Shown: in pieces, positions 34,821 to 43,547 of the stretch
Layout: every line of letters begins with the position of its first letter
Numbering within the stretch: the first letter of the stretch is position 1
DNA from: DATKDU01 sp035512595
Lineage (GTDB): Bacteria > Planctomycetota > Planctomycetia > Pirellulales > Pirellulaceae
NCBI GenBank assembly: GCA_035512595.1
Contig: DATKDU010000425.1
Span: forward strand, 1-45,039
Direction: 5' to 3'
Length of the DNA: 45,039 nucleotides
Position numbers and translations under genes: made by a program
Notes under the pieces: model-generated
Told to the model about the DNA's origin: nothing
What the model saw: the letters and a program-made list of their open reading frames with translations, nothing else
Database searches by the model: none

Positions 34821-37214
34821 CTATTGTAAGTCTTCCAGCGCCTGGCGTTTGCGTTCCTGACTGGTGCGGTCGCGCAGCACCTCCTGGTCGCGGATCAAAT
34901 CCCGCACCAGGTCCATCAGTTCATTATACGATTCTAAGTCGAGCATTAGCTTTAGAATCGCTTCAAGCTGTCCAATCGTTTCGTCCGCCTGGGCCAGGAC
35001 GTCGTCCCCGGCACTGGCCAGCGGGGCCGGATCGGCCGGCAGCGGCGGGGCCAGACGCAGCTTTTCCTCGAAACTAGCCAGGTGCTGATCGAGCCGCGGA
35101 AACTCGGCGGCGACAATCGCCCGCAGAGGGTCGGCAATCTGCTGCTGGAGCCGCAGTTTCCGCTCCTCGGTATCGACCCGGTTGTTGATCAACTCCTCGC
35201 GAATGACGGCAAAGCCGTCGGCGACGCCGAGCGTTTCCTGGGCCGACTTCTGGCTCTGCTGGAGCGCCCGCTGCACCCTGAGTAGCCGCAACTGCGCGTC
35301 GCGCTCGGCCTTCTCCTCGGCGGTCAGCTTCGGCTCGTCGGGATCGACTTCGCCGGGCTCGTCGGCAGCCCCGCCGGCGATGAGGCTCGCTTTGGCGCGG
35401 ACCAGCGAGTCGCGCATCTGGTTGAGCTCATCGAGCGTCTGCTCGAAGCGCCGCCGCAGACCGATCTCGCGGACCTCAAGCTGCGCGAGAAGCTCGTCGG
35501 CAGTCACCACGTCGAGCTGATAGCGCTCGCCGGAACCGATCTGCGGCCCGCCGGACAGGTCGTATTTGTCCTCCGCCTGCACCGTGAGAAACAGCTTGTC
35601 GGCCGGCTTGATCTCCAGCCCCGTTCCCTGGCTGCGCTGCTCGCGGAAGTCGATCGGCTGATTGACAAGGCCCCCTCTTCCAAGGGTCAGATCGATCTTG
35701 CGCGGCTCCGTCTCGCCGATCTGCACGTCGAACCACGATTTAGCCACGGCGTAATCATCGCCGATCTTTCCCGCAAACGGGATCAGAACGTCGGGGGTGA
35801 CCGCCGTCCCAATGCCGCGGAGCCGCACGTCCACCAGGGGCGGCCGGTCTTCCACGCCGGTCAGATAAACCTTGTGCGGCCGCTCGGTCGTCACATTGTC
35901 CGCATCCAGGAGCGAAACCTCGAGCGTGACGTTGCCCGCCAAAGCCCCCAGCGGCAGCATGAAGTGCCTCTTGTTGGCCTGGTCCGCGGGGATCGTCACC
36001 ACCCTTACTTCCTTGGAATCGACGTTGTAAATCTCCGCCTGCTTGAGCGGCTTGTTGGAAGTGAACTTGAGCGTGACGTTCGTCCCCAGCGGGATGAACG
36101 TCCCCGCCGGCAAATACTCCTGATCCTTCACGGGTAGATAGTTGCTCGTCGCTTCATCGACCATGTAATCGGGATAGTTCAGGTCGAGATGCGTGGCAAT
36201 GATCGCCGGGCTGTCCACGACTTCCAATCGCAGGTCGCGCACCCGGTGGTCGTAGCCCACGACGTCGAACGACAGCGAGGTGAGCATCCCCCGCAGCGGC
36301 TTGCCGTCGAAGCGAAAATGCCTGTAGCCGCCCGCATCGCGCGAGCTGGTCATCAGCACGCTGCCGCGCTCGCCGCCGGAACCGTCCGAAGTGCGATCGG
36401 CGCGATAATAGATCGTACACTTGTTGGGAGCCACCTTGGCGGCGGGAGGCAATAGGGCCCGCACCTTGAGCGCCACGTTGACCCCCTTGGCTACCTTCAC
36501 GACGCCGTTTTCAAACGGCAGCTCGACGGTTCGGGACGTCGATTCTCCCGGAGCGGCAGCCTGCTGCACTTCGATGCCGACGACTTCGATCTGGGCGTTT
36601 CGCTCCCACGGATCGTCGCTGAGAAGGTAGAGGCGCCGGGCGGCCTGCGTCACCGTCTTGCCCTCGACGGCTGCAAAGCCGCCGATCGATCCGATCAGCC
36701 CCAGGGCGAGTGCGACTCGCAACGCTAACGGACCGTAGTTGAAAATCCGCCCCGGACGAATGCCGCGAATCCCCTGCCTGGCCACGTCGGTCGTATGGGC
36801 CAGCATCTCGGGATCGAACTCGGCGGCATGCGCCGGGAATTCGCTCAGCTCGACGGTCGTGACGAGGCTGTCTTGCAGGTCTTCGTTCTTGCGTTCCAAG
36901 AGCAGTGCCATGCTGTGGTCGCGGAGCGGGACGACCATCCTCCGCCAGATCCAGCGGTACAAGATGAACGCCAGGACGGCGGCGACGACGGCCAAGACGA
37001 CGCCGCGGGCGACCGCCGGCATTTCGCTGGCCCCCACCAATACCGGCAGGTAATCGAGGGCCAAGGCGAGCCAGAACATCGAGCCGACCCAGATCACGGC
37101 CAGCGACAGCCCCTCGACCCAGACGTACCAGCGAATCCGCCGACGAACTCCCCCCAGAGCCCGCTGGATCTCGGGGGTCAAGAGCGTCGGAGTCGTGGTG
37201 TTGCCTGCTGCCAT
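34821..37214 (-). CDS. DUF4175-like membrane protein
   Basis: 797 residues. Three membrane helices near the N-terminus (about 33-55 WVEGLSLAVIWVGSMFWLALAL, 68-88 ARGVVLAVVAAVLAFILYRWI, and about 163-183 ALRVALALGLIGSIGGFAAV) are followed by a large exported part. That part has beta-sandwich-like segments (VNVALKVRALLPPAAKV, ATHLDLNYPDYMVDE, TNVTLKFTSNKPLKQAEIYN, GNVTLEVSLLDADNVT), and the C-terminus is coiled coil from about 575 to the end. The layout matches DUF4175-type proteins found beside MoxR/DUF58/VWA genes (recalled). AGGGG is upstream of the start. A possible internal promoter lies at 37259-37289. The next gene follows after 19 bases. Confidence 0.78.
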   Translation of the reverse strand: MAAGNTTTPTLLTPEIQRALGGVRRRIRWYVWVEGLSLAVIWVGSMFWLALALDYLPVLVGASEMPAVARGVVLAVVAAVLAFILYRWIWRRMVVPLRDHSMALLLERKNEDLQDSLVTTVELSEFPAHAAEFDPEMLAHTTDVARQGIRGIRPGRIFNYGPLALRVALALGLIGSIGGFAAVEGKTVTQAARRLYLLSDDPWERNAQIEVVGIEVQQAAAPGESTSRTVELPFENGVVKVAKGVNVALKVRALLPPAAKVAPNKCTIYYRADRTSDGSGGERGSVLMTSSRDAGGYRHFRFDGKPLRGMLTSLSFDVVGYDHRVRDLRLEVVDSPAIIATHLDLNYPDYMVDEATSNYLPVKDQEYLPAGTFIPLGTNVTLKFTSNKPLKQAEIYNVDSKEVRVVTIPADQANKRHFMLPLGALAGNVTLEVSLLDADNVTTERPHKVYLTGVEDRPPLVDVRLRGIGTAVTPDVLIPFAGKIGDDYAVAKSWFDVQIGETEPRKIDLTLGRGGLVNQPIDFREQRSQGTGLEIKPADKLFLTVQAEDKYDLSGGPQIGSGERYQLDVVTADELLAQLEVREIGLRRRFEQTLDELNQMRDSLVRAKASLIAGGAADEPGEVDPDEPKLTAEEKAERDAQLRLLRVQRALQQSQKSAQETLGVADGFAVIREELINNRVDTEERKLRLQQQIADPLRAIVAAEFPRLDQHLASFEEKLRLAPPLPADPAPLASAGDDVLAQADETIGQLEAILKLMLDLESYNELMDLVRDLIRDQEVLRDRTSQERKRQALEDLQ

Positions 37215-37258
37215 GCGGTCTGGCCCCTAATTATAGGACGGATCTGGGGCGTACTGAG

Positions 37259-37289
37259 ATTATAAGGTGTGGCTGCGATTTACGTCCAA
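37259..37289 (-). promoter_or_regulatory. Possible internal promoter within the operon
   Basis: Minus-strand TTGGAC (37284-37289) and a perfect TATAAT (37259-37264) are separated by 19 bases, slightly long. A second TATAAT is at 37230-37235. This is the largest gap in the operon's first half (172 bases), so a secondary start for the last seven genes is plausible. Confidence 0.35.
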
Positions 37290-37305
37290 CGCAAAGCGAG
37301 GGGCA

Positions 37306-37381
37306 AATGACCAATGACCAAGTCCCAATGACCAATGGGGAACTGGCGGCATTGGTCATTGGGACTTGGTCATTGGTCATT
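37306..37381. repeat. Heptamer-based inverted repeat, 32-bp perfect arms (copy A2)
   Basis: Arms 37306-37337 and 37350-37381 are perfect inverted copies, identical in sequence to the arms at 26998-27091 but with a 12-base loop. Here the repeat is between genes, six bases after the stop of the upstream VWA gene, and would form a very stable hairpin in the message. Confidence 0.92.
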
Positions 37382-37386
37382 TCCTC

Positions 37387-40260
37387 TTATGCCAGCTTGC
37401 TAAGCCGGCGGATCAACCATTCCAGGCACAAAACCCCGCAAATCAGCCCCATCAGCCAGGTCATCAGCAGCCGCTCGAAGGTCCGGTCGGGGGTTCCCGG
37501 CAGAACTGTGATCTGGTCGCGGGGGGTCAGCAAGTTGACTAACCCCGGCTGCCCGCTGCCCGCATGGGCGAGCGGGGGGCGTGAGCCCCCTGATGCGGTC
37601 GTCCGCGTGCTGGAATCATCAGGGGGCTGACGCCCCCCGCTCGCCGAGCCCCCGCCCGCCGTGGACCGGCTGATGGCGGCGTTCATCCCCACGTAATAGG
37701 TTCCGCCCGTCCGCTTGGCAATCGTCTGCAGGAGTTGATCGTTCCGCTCGGGGCGCTGCGTCTCCAACTTGGGAATCTGCGACCGGACTTCCCGCTCGAG
37801 GACCTGCTCTGGCGAATCGGGGTGCTGCAATTGGATCGAATAATCCCCTTCCTGGAGGATCGTGAACTGCTGGGCGTAGGTCCCCGCTCGGGCGGCGTCC
37901 TTGACCGCCGGCAGCACGAGCTCGGCGCGGGTCCGGTCGGGCTGGACGAGGACCGCCGTGACGTTGCTCTGGCTCAGCGGCCGGTGCTGGGCATCCTGCA
38001 AGATGGCCCGCACGGCGACCTGGTCGCCGACGACCGCGCGGTCCTTGTCCACCAGGAGCACGCCGCGGCTGGAGTCGCGGAGGATGCGCCCCTCTGCGGC
38101 CCAGCGGATGAGCTTGGTGTAAAAGGTCTCGAAGTAGCGGTCGTCGAGCTCGCGAATCCGCCACATCTCGCAACTGGCCAGGAAGAAGACCCGTCCCGAG
38201 CCGTAAAAGTGGCCGGCCATGTAGATCGGCAGCTCGCCGTCGATCTTCGTCTCGGGATCGGAGAAGCGGGCGTAGATGCGAGCCCCTGGCTTGGGGTCTT
38301 TGACCGCATAGTAGCCGTACACCCCGGCGAACTCGTCCCGCACACGCTGGCTCGAGTCGGCATCGTCGTCGAGCCATAGGAACTCCGCCGTTTCGCCGTC
38401 CGGCGTGAAGTTCAGCGGCCACGGCTTGTCGCCGCCGAAGCGGCCGAGGCTGAGCGTCGCCGAGCCCTGATAGTAAAAGGCGACCGGGTAGAGCGCCTTG
38501 ATCCGGTCGAGCCGCGCATCGCCGCGCGGCCGGCTCGACCAATAAGGGGTGTGGACCGGTCCGGCGACGACGATCAGCCCGCCCGCCTTCTCCGCCACCC
38601 AGCGTTCCAAAAGCTCGACCTGGTTTTCATCGAGCGCCTCCCAATCGGGATCGAACGCCACGATGCAGTCGTACTCGAACAGCTCGTCGGCGACTTCCGG
38701 GAATTTGAGCAGGACCTCGTCGGCGTCCTGCGAGCTCCCCGGCTGGGCCGATTGGAGCAGCACGTCCACCGTCGTCTCCTCCTTGTCGCGGAAGAGCTGA
38801 TTGCGGAGGAAGATGTAGTCCCGATGCGGTCCGCCCGCCAGCAGCATGACCTTCGTCTTCTTGTCGATCACTTCGACCTTGGCCGTCTTCTCGTTGTCGT
38901 TCTTCTCGATCTCCCCGTCGATCGGCTGGACCCGCACGCGATACTGCCGAATTCCCTGCTCTTCGGGGGTCAGCTCGAACTTCACCGGCACCGCCTCCCC
39001 CGCCGTGCCGACGTTCACCACCAGCTCGTCTTCCTTGATCTCTCCCTGGCCGTTGGCATCGCCCGCATACAGCTCGACGGTGACACTCGTGCGGTTGGTC
39101 CCCAGCGCCTGCACAAAGCCCGTCAGCGTGAACTTGTTTCCCGGGTGAACGCGCTGCGGAGCCTCGACATCGACCACCTTCAGGTTCGGCTGCACGTGGT
39201 CCGAGCCCATGCCGACGGCATACACGGGGATCATCGCTTCGGCGGCGACTTCCGCCGCCACTTCGTAATCCAGCCCGCCTGTCTGCCGCCCGTCGGTAAT
39301 CAGCACGATGCCGGCGATCGGCCCGCCCCGCTCCTTGTCCACCAGGTATTTTAAATTGTCGCCAATCCGCGTCTGCGCTCCCCGCGGCAAGAGCGCCTCA
39401 TTCCACTTCACGACGATCTCATCCTGCTCCTGCTTCTCCTCTGACTCCTGATCCCTGACCCCTGACTCCTGCTCATCGGCCAGCCGCGCTTCGCGAATGC
39501 CGGCGATCGCTAAGAGCCCGATATCGGGATGCCGCAGGTTCGCCACGGCCAGAACCACCAGCCCGGCAATCAGCGCCACAATGCTCACCAGCAGCGACCA
39601 GGACGATTGCTCGCCGCCGACGTTCACCCGGCCCCACAAGAGATAGATGACTCCGGCCAGCAGCGACACGCCCAGCAGCCCCGCCGCGACCGTGGCAATG
39701 CCGCGGGCTTCGGCGAGACCTTTGGCCAGCTCGGCCTGCGGGGAAACGGACTGCGCTTTGGCGTCTTTGTCATCCGGCAGCTTGGGAAGCGAGGCCACTT
39801 CCAGCGGCGCCTCGGCTTCGTCGAAGCGGTAGACGACCACGTCGTGCTTCTGCCGCAGCGACTCCAGCCACGTGTTCTGCTCCAGCTCGACAACCAGTTG
39901 GTCCATGCGGCTGGGGACGGCCGTGCCAGCCCCGGCGTCGCTGTCGCGCAGCGCCATGCTCTGGCTGGTATCCACCACGAGGAGCACGCGCGAATTCTTC
40001 ACCAGCTCGCGCTCGGCCCGCTTCTCCAGGCCGAAGAAGAAAAACAAGATCCCCACGAAGGCCGCCAGCCGCAGCGCCAAGAGCGCCGCCGCCAGCCCTC
40101 GCGGCAGTTCGACGCTGTCGCGGCGGTACATGATGCCGACATAAATCGCAACGCCCAAGCAGACCGCGGCCAGCACCAGCCAGTGCCACCACTCGGTCAG
40201 CGTTTGCAGCCGGGCGAGCTGATAGAAAACGCCCGTGCTCTGTGCCAGTGCCGCCATCAT
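37387..40260 (-). CDS. Membrane VWA-domain protein with GATase-like extracellular region
   Basis: 957 residues. N-terminal helices (about 25-44 and 58-77), then a von Willebrand A start with MIDAS motif VVDTSQSM (D97). The VWA fold is interrupted by a loop with two further helices (about 190-250). VLITDGRQTGGLDYEVAAEVAAEAMIPVYAVGMGSD continues the VWA domain. A later part (VMLLAGGPHRDYIFLRNQLF, DCIVAFDPDWEALDENQVELLERWVAEKAGGLIVVAG) is of the class I glutamine-amidotransferase-like fold often fused to VWA, without a catalytic Cys that I can see. A C-terminal helix (LLMTWLMGLICGVLCLEWLI) anchors it. ATGA overlap with the upstream BatA-like gene. Two short repeats are inserted in frame (39441-39474 and 37567-37645). 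Confidence 0.88.
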   Translation of the reverse strand: MMAALAQSTGVFYQLARLQTLTEWWHWLVLAAVCLGVAIYVGIMYRRDSVELPRGLAAALLALRLAAFVGILFFFFGLEKRAERELVKNSRVLLVVDTSQSMALRDSDAGAGTAVPSRMDQLVVELEQNTWLESLRQKHDVVVYRFDEAEAPLEVASLPKLPDDKDAKAQSVSPQAELAKGLAEARGIATVAAGLLGVSLLAGVIYLLWGRVNVGGEQSSWSLLVSIVALIAGLVVLAVANLRHPDIGLLAIAGIREARLADEQESGVRDQESEEKQEQDEIVVKWNEALLPRGAQTRIGDNLKYLVDKERGGPIAGIVLITDGRQTGGLDYEVAAEVAAEAMIPVYAVGMGSDHVQPNLKVVDVEAPQRVHPGNKFTLTGFVQALGTNRTSVTVELYAGDANGQGEIKEDELVVNVGTAGEAVPVKFELTPEEQGIRQYRVRVQPIDGEIEKNDNEKTAKVEVIDKKTKVMLLAGGPHRDYIFLRNQLFRDKEETTVDVLLQSAQPGSSQDADEVLLKFPEVADELFEYDCIVAFDPDWEALDENQVELLERWVAEKAGGLIVVAGPVHTPYWSSRPRGDARLDRIKALYPVAFYYQGSATLSLGRFGGDKPWPLNFTPDGETAEFLWLDDDADSSQRVRDEFAGVYGYYAVKDPKPGARIYARFSDPETKIDGELPIYMAGHFYGSGRVFFLASCEMWRIRELDDRYFETFYTKLIRWAAEGRILRDSSRGVLLVDKDRAVVGDQVAVRAILQDAQHRPLSQSNVTAVLVQPDRTRAELVLPAVKDAARAGTYAQQFTILQEGDYSIQLQHPDSPEQVLEREVRSQIPKLETQRPERNDQLLQTIAKRTGGTYYVGMNAAISRSTAGGGSASGGRQPPDDSSTRTTASGGSRPPLAHAGSGQPGLVNLLTPRDQITVLPGTPDRTFERLLMTWLMGLICGVLCLEWLIRRLSKLA
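37567..37645. repeat. In-frame 79-bp palindromic repeat inside the VWA gene
   Basis: Arms 37567-37595 and 37617-37645 match at 28 of 29 positions (begin GGCGAGCGGGGGGCGT) around a 21-base loop. On the minus strand the repeat encodes SASGGRQPPDDSS...TTASGGSRPPLAHA, a Gly/Pro-rich linker just before the C-terminal membrane helix. Confidence 0.88.
39441..39474. repeat. CTGACTC/CTGACCC heptamer array inside the VWA gene
   Basis: CTGACTC, CTGATCC, CTGACCC, CTGACTC, CTGCTC in tandem, nearly five units of seven. In the gene's frame it encodes EQESGVRDQESEE, a charged surface segment between VWA strands. Confidence 0.75.
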
Positions 40261-42608
40261 CGCGCGCCTCCTGCCTGGGGGTGGTAGCTGGCGCTGTAGG
40301 CCAAAGCCTGCTCGCCGAGCAGCAGGCAGACGAGAGCGATCATCACCAGTTGGCTGAGGTTGTAGCCGCTGGCGACCGCCTCCTCCTGTTGATATTGATC
40401 CGCCTGGTGAAACGTGACCTTCACTGGGTCGAGCTTGCTGAGCAAATCCTGCGACGGCACGGTCGTCAGGTCCCCCTCCGCCGGATCGACGTTGAGCGCC
40501 CAGCGGCGAAGATCGATGTCCCCCTTGAGCGTCTTGGGCCAGGCTTCGTAGACGCCGGGGCGGTCGGTCTCGTCGCTGATGGTGCCGGTGGCGCTGGCCG
40601 CGCCAAGCGAGGCGGTCAGCGGAGGGTTCAGGTCCGATTTTTCTGAACCCTGAACCCTGAACCCTGAACCCTCCCCGGCCTGCCTCTCAATCTTCACCCG
40701 CTTGACATCGCCATCTCCCGGCCGGATGAATTCCAGATTGCTTTGGAACTGCTCGCTCGGCAGATTCACTTCCAGCGGCGTGCCGACCAGCCGCGGATCG
40801 TCCCGCCGCTGATGGGCCGCCAGGTACGACTGCATCTTCAGCGCCGTGACCACGATGCTCGGGTTCTTCGCCCAGTCGTTCCACGTCGGCGCCAGCGTGG
40901 TGAGCACCGCCAGCACGGTCCCCTGGCCGACCTTTTTCTCCAGCACCAGCGGGCTGCCGTTGCGCAACGTCGCCAGGATCGAGACCCCCGAATCGGGGGC
41001 CGGCTTCCACCCCGAATCGACATGCAGGTACTTGTCGATCTTCACGCCGCGAATCAGCGGGCTGGTCTGGTTCACGAAGAAGCTGAAGATCGGATGCCCC
41101 GTCAGCTCAATATCGGGCTGGCTCGGATCGACTGCCGGCGGCAATTCGAGCTCCGCCGCCAGCGGAGCGGGGAACCATCCTTTGCCGTCGTTGTACAGCC
41201 GCCGGTTGTAAAAGCCGACGTTGACGTTCGGCCCCCCGAAGATCGCCACCCCGCCGCCGGCCTGCACGTAGTCCTCCAAGAGGGCAATCGGCCGCTCTTC
41301 CAGCGACCGCACATCGAGCAGGTAGATCGCCGAATAGTTCTTCAGCGACTCGAGCGTCGCATCGCGGAGGAACGACACCTGCTCCACCTGCGGGCGAATG
41401 CCGGTGTTGGATCGCTCCAGCGGACGGAAGGCGATGTCCAGGTAATAGGCGTGCTGCTGTTCGTCCGAGCCGTCGATGACGAGCGCCCGCTCCCCTTCGG
41501 GAAAGTTGATCACGCACCAGCGGCGGTTGTCGGTTTCGACCGGATCTTCCGCCAGCGTGGCCTCGACGACATGCTGGCCGTGCTGCGGGAAATAGACCTG
41601 CACGCGGCGCGTCGCCGTCTCGCCCGGGTCGATCTTGTCGATCACCAGCGTCGCCACCTCATCGACGATCCCTAGTAGCTGCTCGGCGGCCGTCGTCTTC
41701 GGATCGCCCGGCGCGAAAAACGTCTGCTGGATCTTGAGCTGCACCTTCGTCGCCGCCTGCTGGCCGAAGTTGCGGACTTTCACGTTCACAAACAGCGGCA
41801 CGCCCGCCGCCCGTGTGTCCTCCGTCGCCGCCAGATCGACAATCCCCAGGTTCGGCTCCTTGCTCCGCACGCACGAGACGAGGTGCACGTCGGCCTTGCT
41901 GCGCTTGATCTCCTCCAGCAGCGACTTCGTCTCCGCCGGATTGGCCCAGTCCTTGGCGCGGAAGTCGGACAGCACGTAGACGATGCTCGTTTCGTCGCTG
42001 GTCTGCGACAGGAGCTGCTTGACCAGCCCCAGCGCCTCCAGCGGCCCGACCGACAGCGCCGTGGCCGAAAGGGTCTGCTGCTTCTTCTCCAGCGTCAGAT
42101 CGAACGCGCCATCGATCGAGTCGGCATTGAAATCGGCCCGCTCCGCGGCCAGCTCGGGGGTGGCAGTCGATGAAGCACCGCGCGCTTGCGAAAACCGCAG
42201 CAGCGTCAACTTTTGCTGGCTATCCTCCTGTTTGGCCCGGTTGACGATGTTGGCGATCACCTGCTGGGCGGTGTCGAAGGCGCTCGCTCCCGCGGCCCGG
42301 TCCGTCATCGAAAAGCTGTCGTCCAGCAGCACGTAATGGTGGGTCGTGCGGCTCCCCATGATCCACTGGTCGCGGCTCTTGAGCTGCGCGACCATGGCGA
42401 CGAGCAGGGCGATCGCCGCCATCCGCGCGAGCAATAGAAGCAACTGCTTGAGCCAGATCCACTGCTTGTGCTTCTTGTAGCTGGCCAGCAAGAACTCCAT
42501 GGCGGCCCACTGCACCCGCTTGTGCCGCATCATGTTGATCAAATGGATCAACAGCGGCACGAGGGCCAGCAGGAATCCCCACGTCAGGGCTTGGTAAACA
42601 AACTGCAT
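40257..42608 (-). CDS. BatA-like membrane protein with VWA domain
   Basis: 783 residues. The N-terminal BatA-type domain (residues 1-80) has two helices (WGFLLALVPLLIHLIN and LLLLLARMAAIALLVAMVA) around RHKRVQWAAMEFLLASYKKHKQ, a family hallmark. The VWA domain starts VLLDDSFSM (D96, MIDAS), with IVYVLSDFRAKDW further on. An extracellular part follows with a CARDB-like beta segment (VPLFVNVKVRNFGQQAATKVQLKI) and a GATase-like segment (IYLLDVRSLEERPIALLEDYVQAGGGVAIFGG). The C-terminal helix is LVMIALVCLLLGEQALAYSA. A CTGAACC heptamer array is inserted in frame. No ribosome site is evident because a heptamer array occupies the 36 bases before the start. Confidence 0.9.
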   Translation of the reverse strand: MQFVYQALTWGFLLALVPLLIHLINMMRHKRVQWAAMEFLLASYKKHKQWIWLKQLLLLLARMAAIALLVAMVAQLKSRDQWIMGSRTTHHYVLLDDSFSMTDRAAGASAFDTAQQVIANIVNRAKQEDSQQKLTLLRFSQARGASSTATPELAAERADFNADSIDGAFDLTLEKKQQTLSATALSVGPLEALGLVKQLLSQTSDETSIVYVLSDFRAKDWANPAETKSLLEEIKRSKADVHLVSCVRSKEPNLGIVDLAATEDTRAAGVPLFVNVKVRNFGQQAATKVQLKIQQTFFAPGDPKTTAAEQLLGIVDEVATLVIDKIDPGETATRRVQVYFPQHGQHVVEATLAEDPVETDNRRWCVINFPEGERALVIDGSDEQQHAYYLDIAFRPLERSNTGIRPQVEQVSFLRDATLESLKNYSAIYLLDVRSLEERPIALLEDYVQAGGGVAIFGGPNVNVGFYNRRLYNDGKGWFPAPLAAELELPPAVDPSQPDIELTGHPIFSFFVNQTSPLIRGVKIDKYLHVDSGWKPAPDSGVSILATLRNGSPLVLEKKVGQGTVLAVLTTLAPTWNDWAKNPSIVVTALKMQSYLAAHQRRDDPRLVGTPLEVNLPSEQFQSNLEFIRPGDGDVKRVKIERQAGEGSGFRVQGSEKSDLNPPLTASLGAASATGTISDETDRPGVYEAWPKTLKGDIDLRRWALNVDPAEGDLTTVPSQDLLSKLDPVKVTFHQADQYQQEEAVASGYNLSQLVMIALVCLLLGEQALAYSASYHPQAGGAR
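40643..40673. repeat. CTGAACC heptamer array inside the BatA-like gene
   Basis: Four and a half tandem units of CTGAACC; a short inverse copy (AGGGTTCAGG) lies 10 bases to the left at 40623-40632. It encodes GEGSGFRVQGSE in the gene's frame, a flexible polar linker before the last extracellular region. Confidence 0.85.
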
Positions 42609-42610
42609 TT

Positions 42611-42644
42611 GTCAGGGGCCAGGGACCAGGAGTCAGGGGCCGGG
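42611..42644. repeat. GTCAGGG/ACCAGGA heptamer array between DUF58 and BatA-like genes
   Basis: GTCAGGG, GCCAGGG, ACCAGGA, GTCAGGG, GCCGGG: nearly five units of seven bases filling the entire 36-base gap. It touches the DUF58 stop codon (42645-42647) and leaves no Shine-Dalgarno site for the BatA-like start at 42608. Confidence 0.8.
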
Positions 42645-43547
42645 TTAATACCGATTCATCATCGCCAATCGCACGCTCAAAAACGACGCCAGGGCGGCAT
42701 CCAGCGGGTCGCTCGTGCGGACTAATTTGTAATCGACGGCATTCTTCGCGCAGCCGTGGCGGACCTCGTCGAGGTACTCTTGCAGGGCGGCGAGATATCC
42801 TTCCCGCAGCGCCCGCGGGTTGCAGTTCAGGAAATCGACCGACTCCAGCCCTTCAAACCGCGTCGGGCCGTTGAACGGAAAATCGAGCTCTTCGTCGTCC
42901 AGGACGTGGAACACCAGCACGTCGTGCCCGCGCTGCTTGAGCATCCGCAGCCCCTTGATGAGCCCGGGCCGGTCGGCGAGCAGGTCGGAAACGACGATCA
43001 CCATCCCCCGCCGCGAGACCGACTCCGCCACGCCGCGGAGAATCGAGAGCATGTCGGTCTTGTCCTTCGGCTCGTGGACCGCCAGGGCGTCTACGATGGA
43101 GAAAATGTGGTTGTGCTTGGTGCGAGTGGGGACGCTGGTGCGGATCTTCTCGTCGAAGGCGATGCAGCCGACGCCGTCCTGCTGCTTGAGGATCAGGTAC
43201 GCCAGCGAGCAGGCCAGCGTGCAGGCGTATTCGTATTTGTCGAACGGCCCGTTGCCGTAGGCCATGCTCTTGGACACGTCGATCAAGAGCGTGCAGCGGA
43301 GGTTGGTCTCCTCCTCGAACTGTTTGACGTAGAACCGGTCCTGCTTGGCCCACACGTTCCAGTCCACGTGCCGCAGGTCGTCGCCGGCAACGTACTCGCG
43401 GTGCTGGAGGAACTCCACCGATTGCCCGAAATACGGGCTCTTGTGCATCCCTGACAGGAAGCCTTCAACCACGTGCCGCGCCCGGATCTCCAAGCGCGCG
43501 ATGCGCTTGATCGCCTCAGGATGCAAAAATCTTTTTGAACCGGGCAT
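42645..43547 (-). CDS. DUF58 family protein with VWA-like metal-binding motif
   Basis: 300 residues. DUF58 proteins are regularly encoded next to MoxR ATPases and VWA proteins and are thought to act with them. The hallmark is VEFLQHREYVAGDDLRHVDWNVWAKQDRFYVKQFEEE (about 44-80), followed by LLIDVSKSMAYG (MIDAS-like, D90), GVGCIAFDEKIRT and MVIVVSDLLADRPGLIKGLRML. No signal peptide, so cytoplasmic or membrane-associated. The start at ATG 43547 overlaps the MoxR gene by 32 bases; a shorter start (TTG at about 43526, LHPEAIKR) is possible. Confidence 0.93.
   Translation of the reverse strand: MPGSKRFLHPEAIKRIARLEIRARHVVEGFLSGMHKSPYFGQSVEFLQHREYVAGDDLRHVDWNVWAKQDRFYVKQFEEETNLRCTLLIDVSKSMAYGNGPFDKYEYACTLACSLAYLILKQQDGVGCIAFDEKIRTSVPTRTKHNHIFSIVDALAVHEPKDKTDMLSILRGVAESVSRRGMVIVVSDLLADRPGLIKGLRMLKQRGHDVLVFHVLDDEELDFPFNGPTRFEGLESVDFLNCNPRALREGYLAALQEYLDEVRHGCAKNAVDYKLVRTSDPLDAALASFLSVRLAMMNRY

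Noticed and set aside
40643..40673. Telomere-like CCCTGAA repeats
   Set aside because: Only four to five units occur inside a coding gene of a presumed circular bacterial chromosome, and neighbouring arrays have the same 7-nt period with other sequences.
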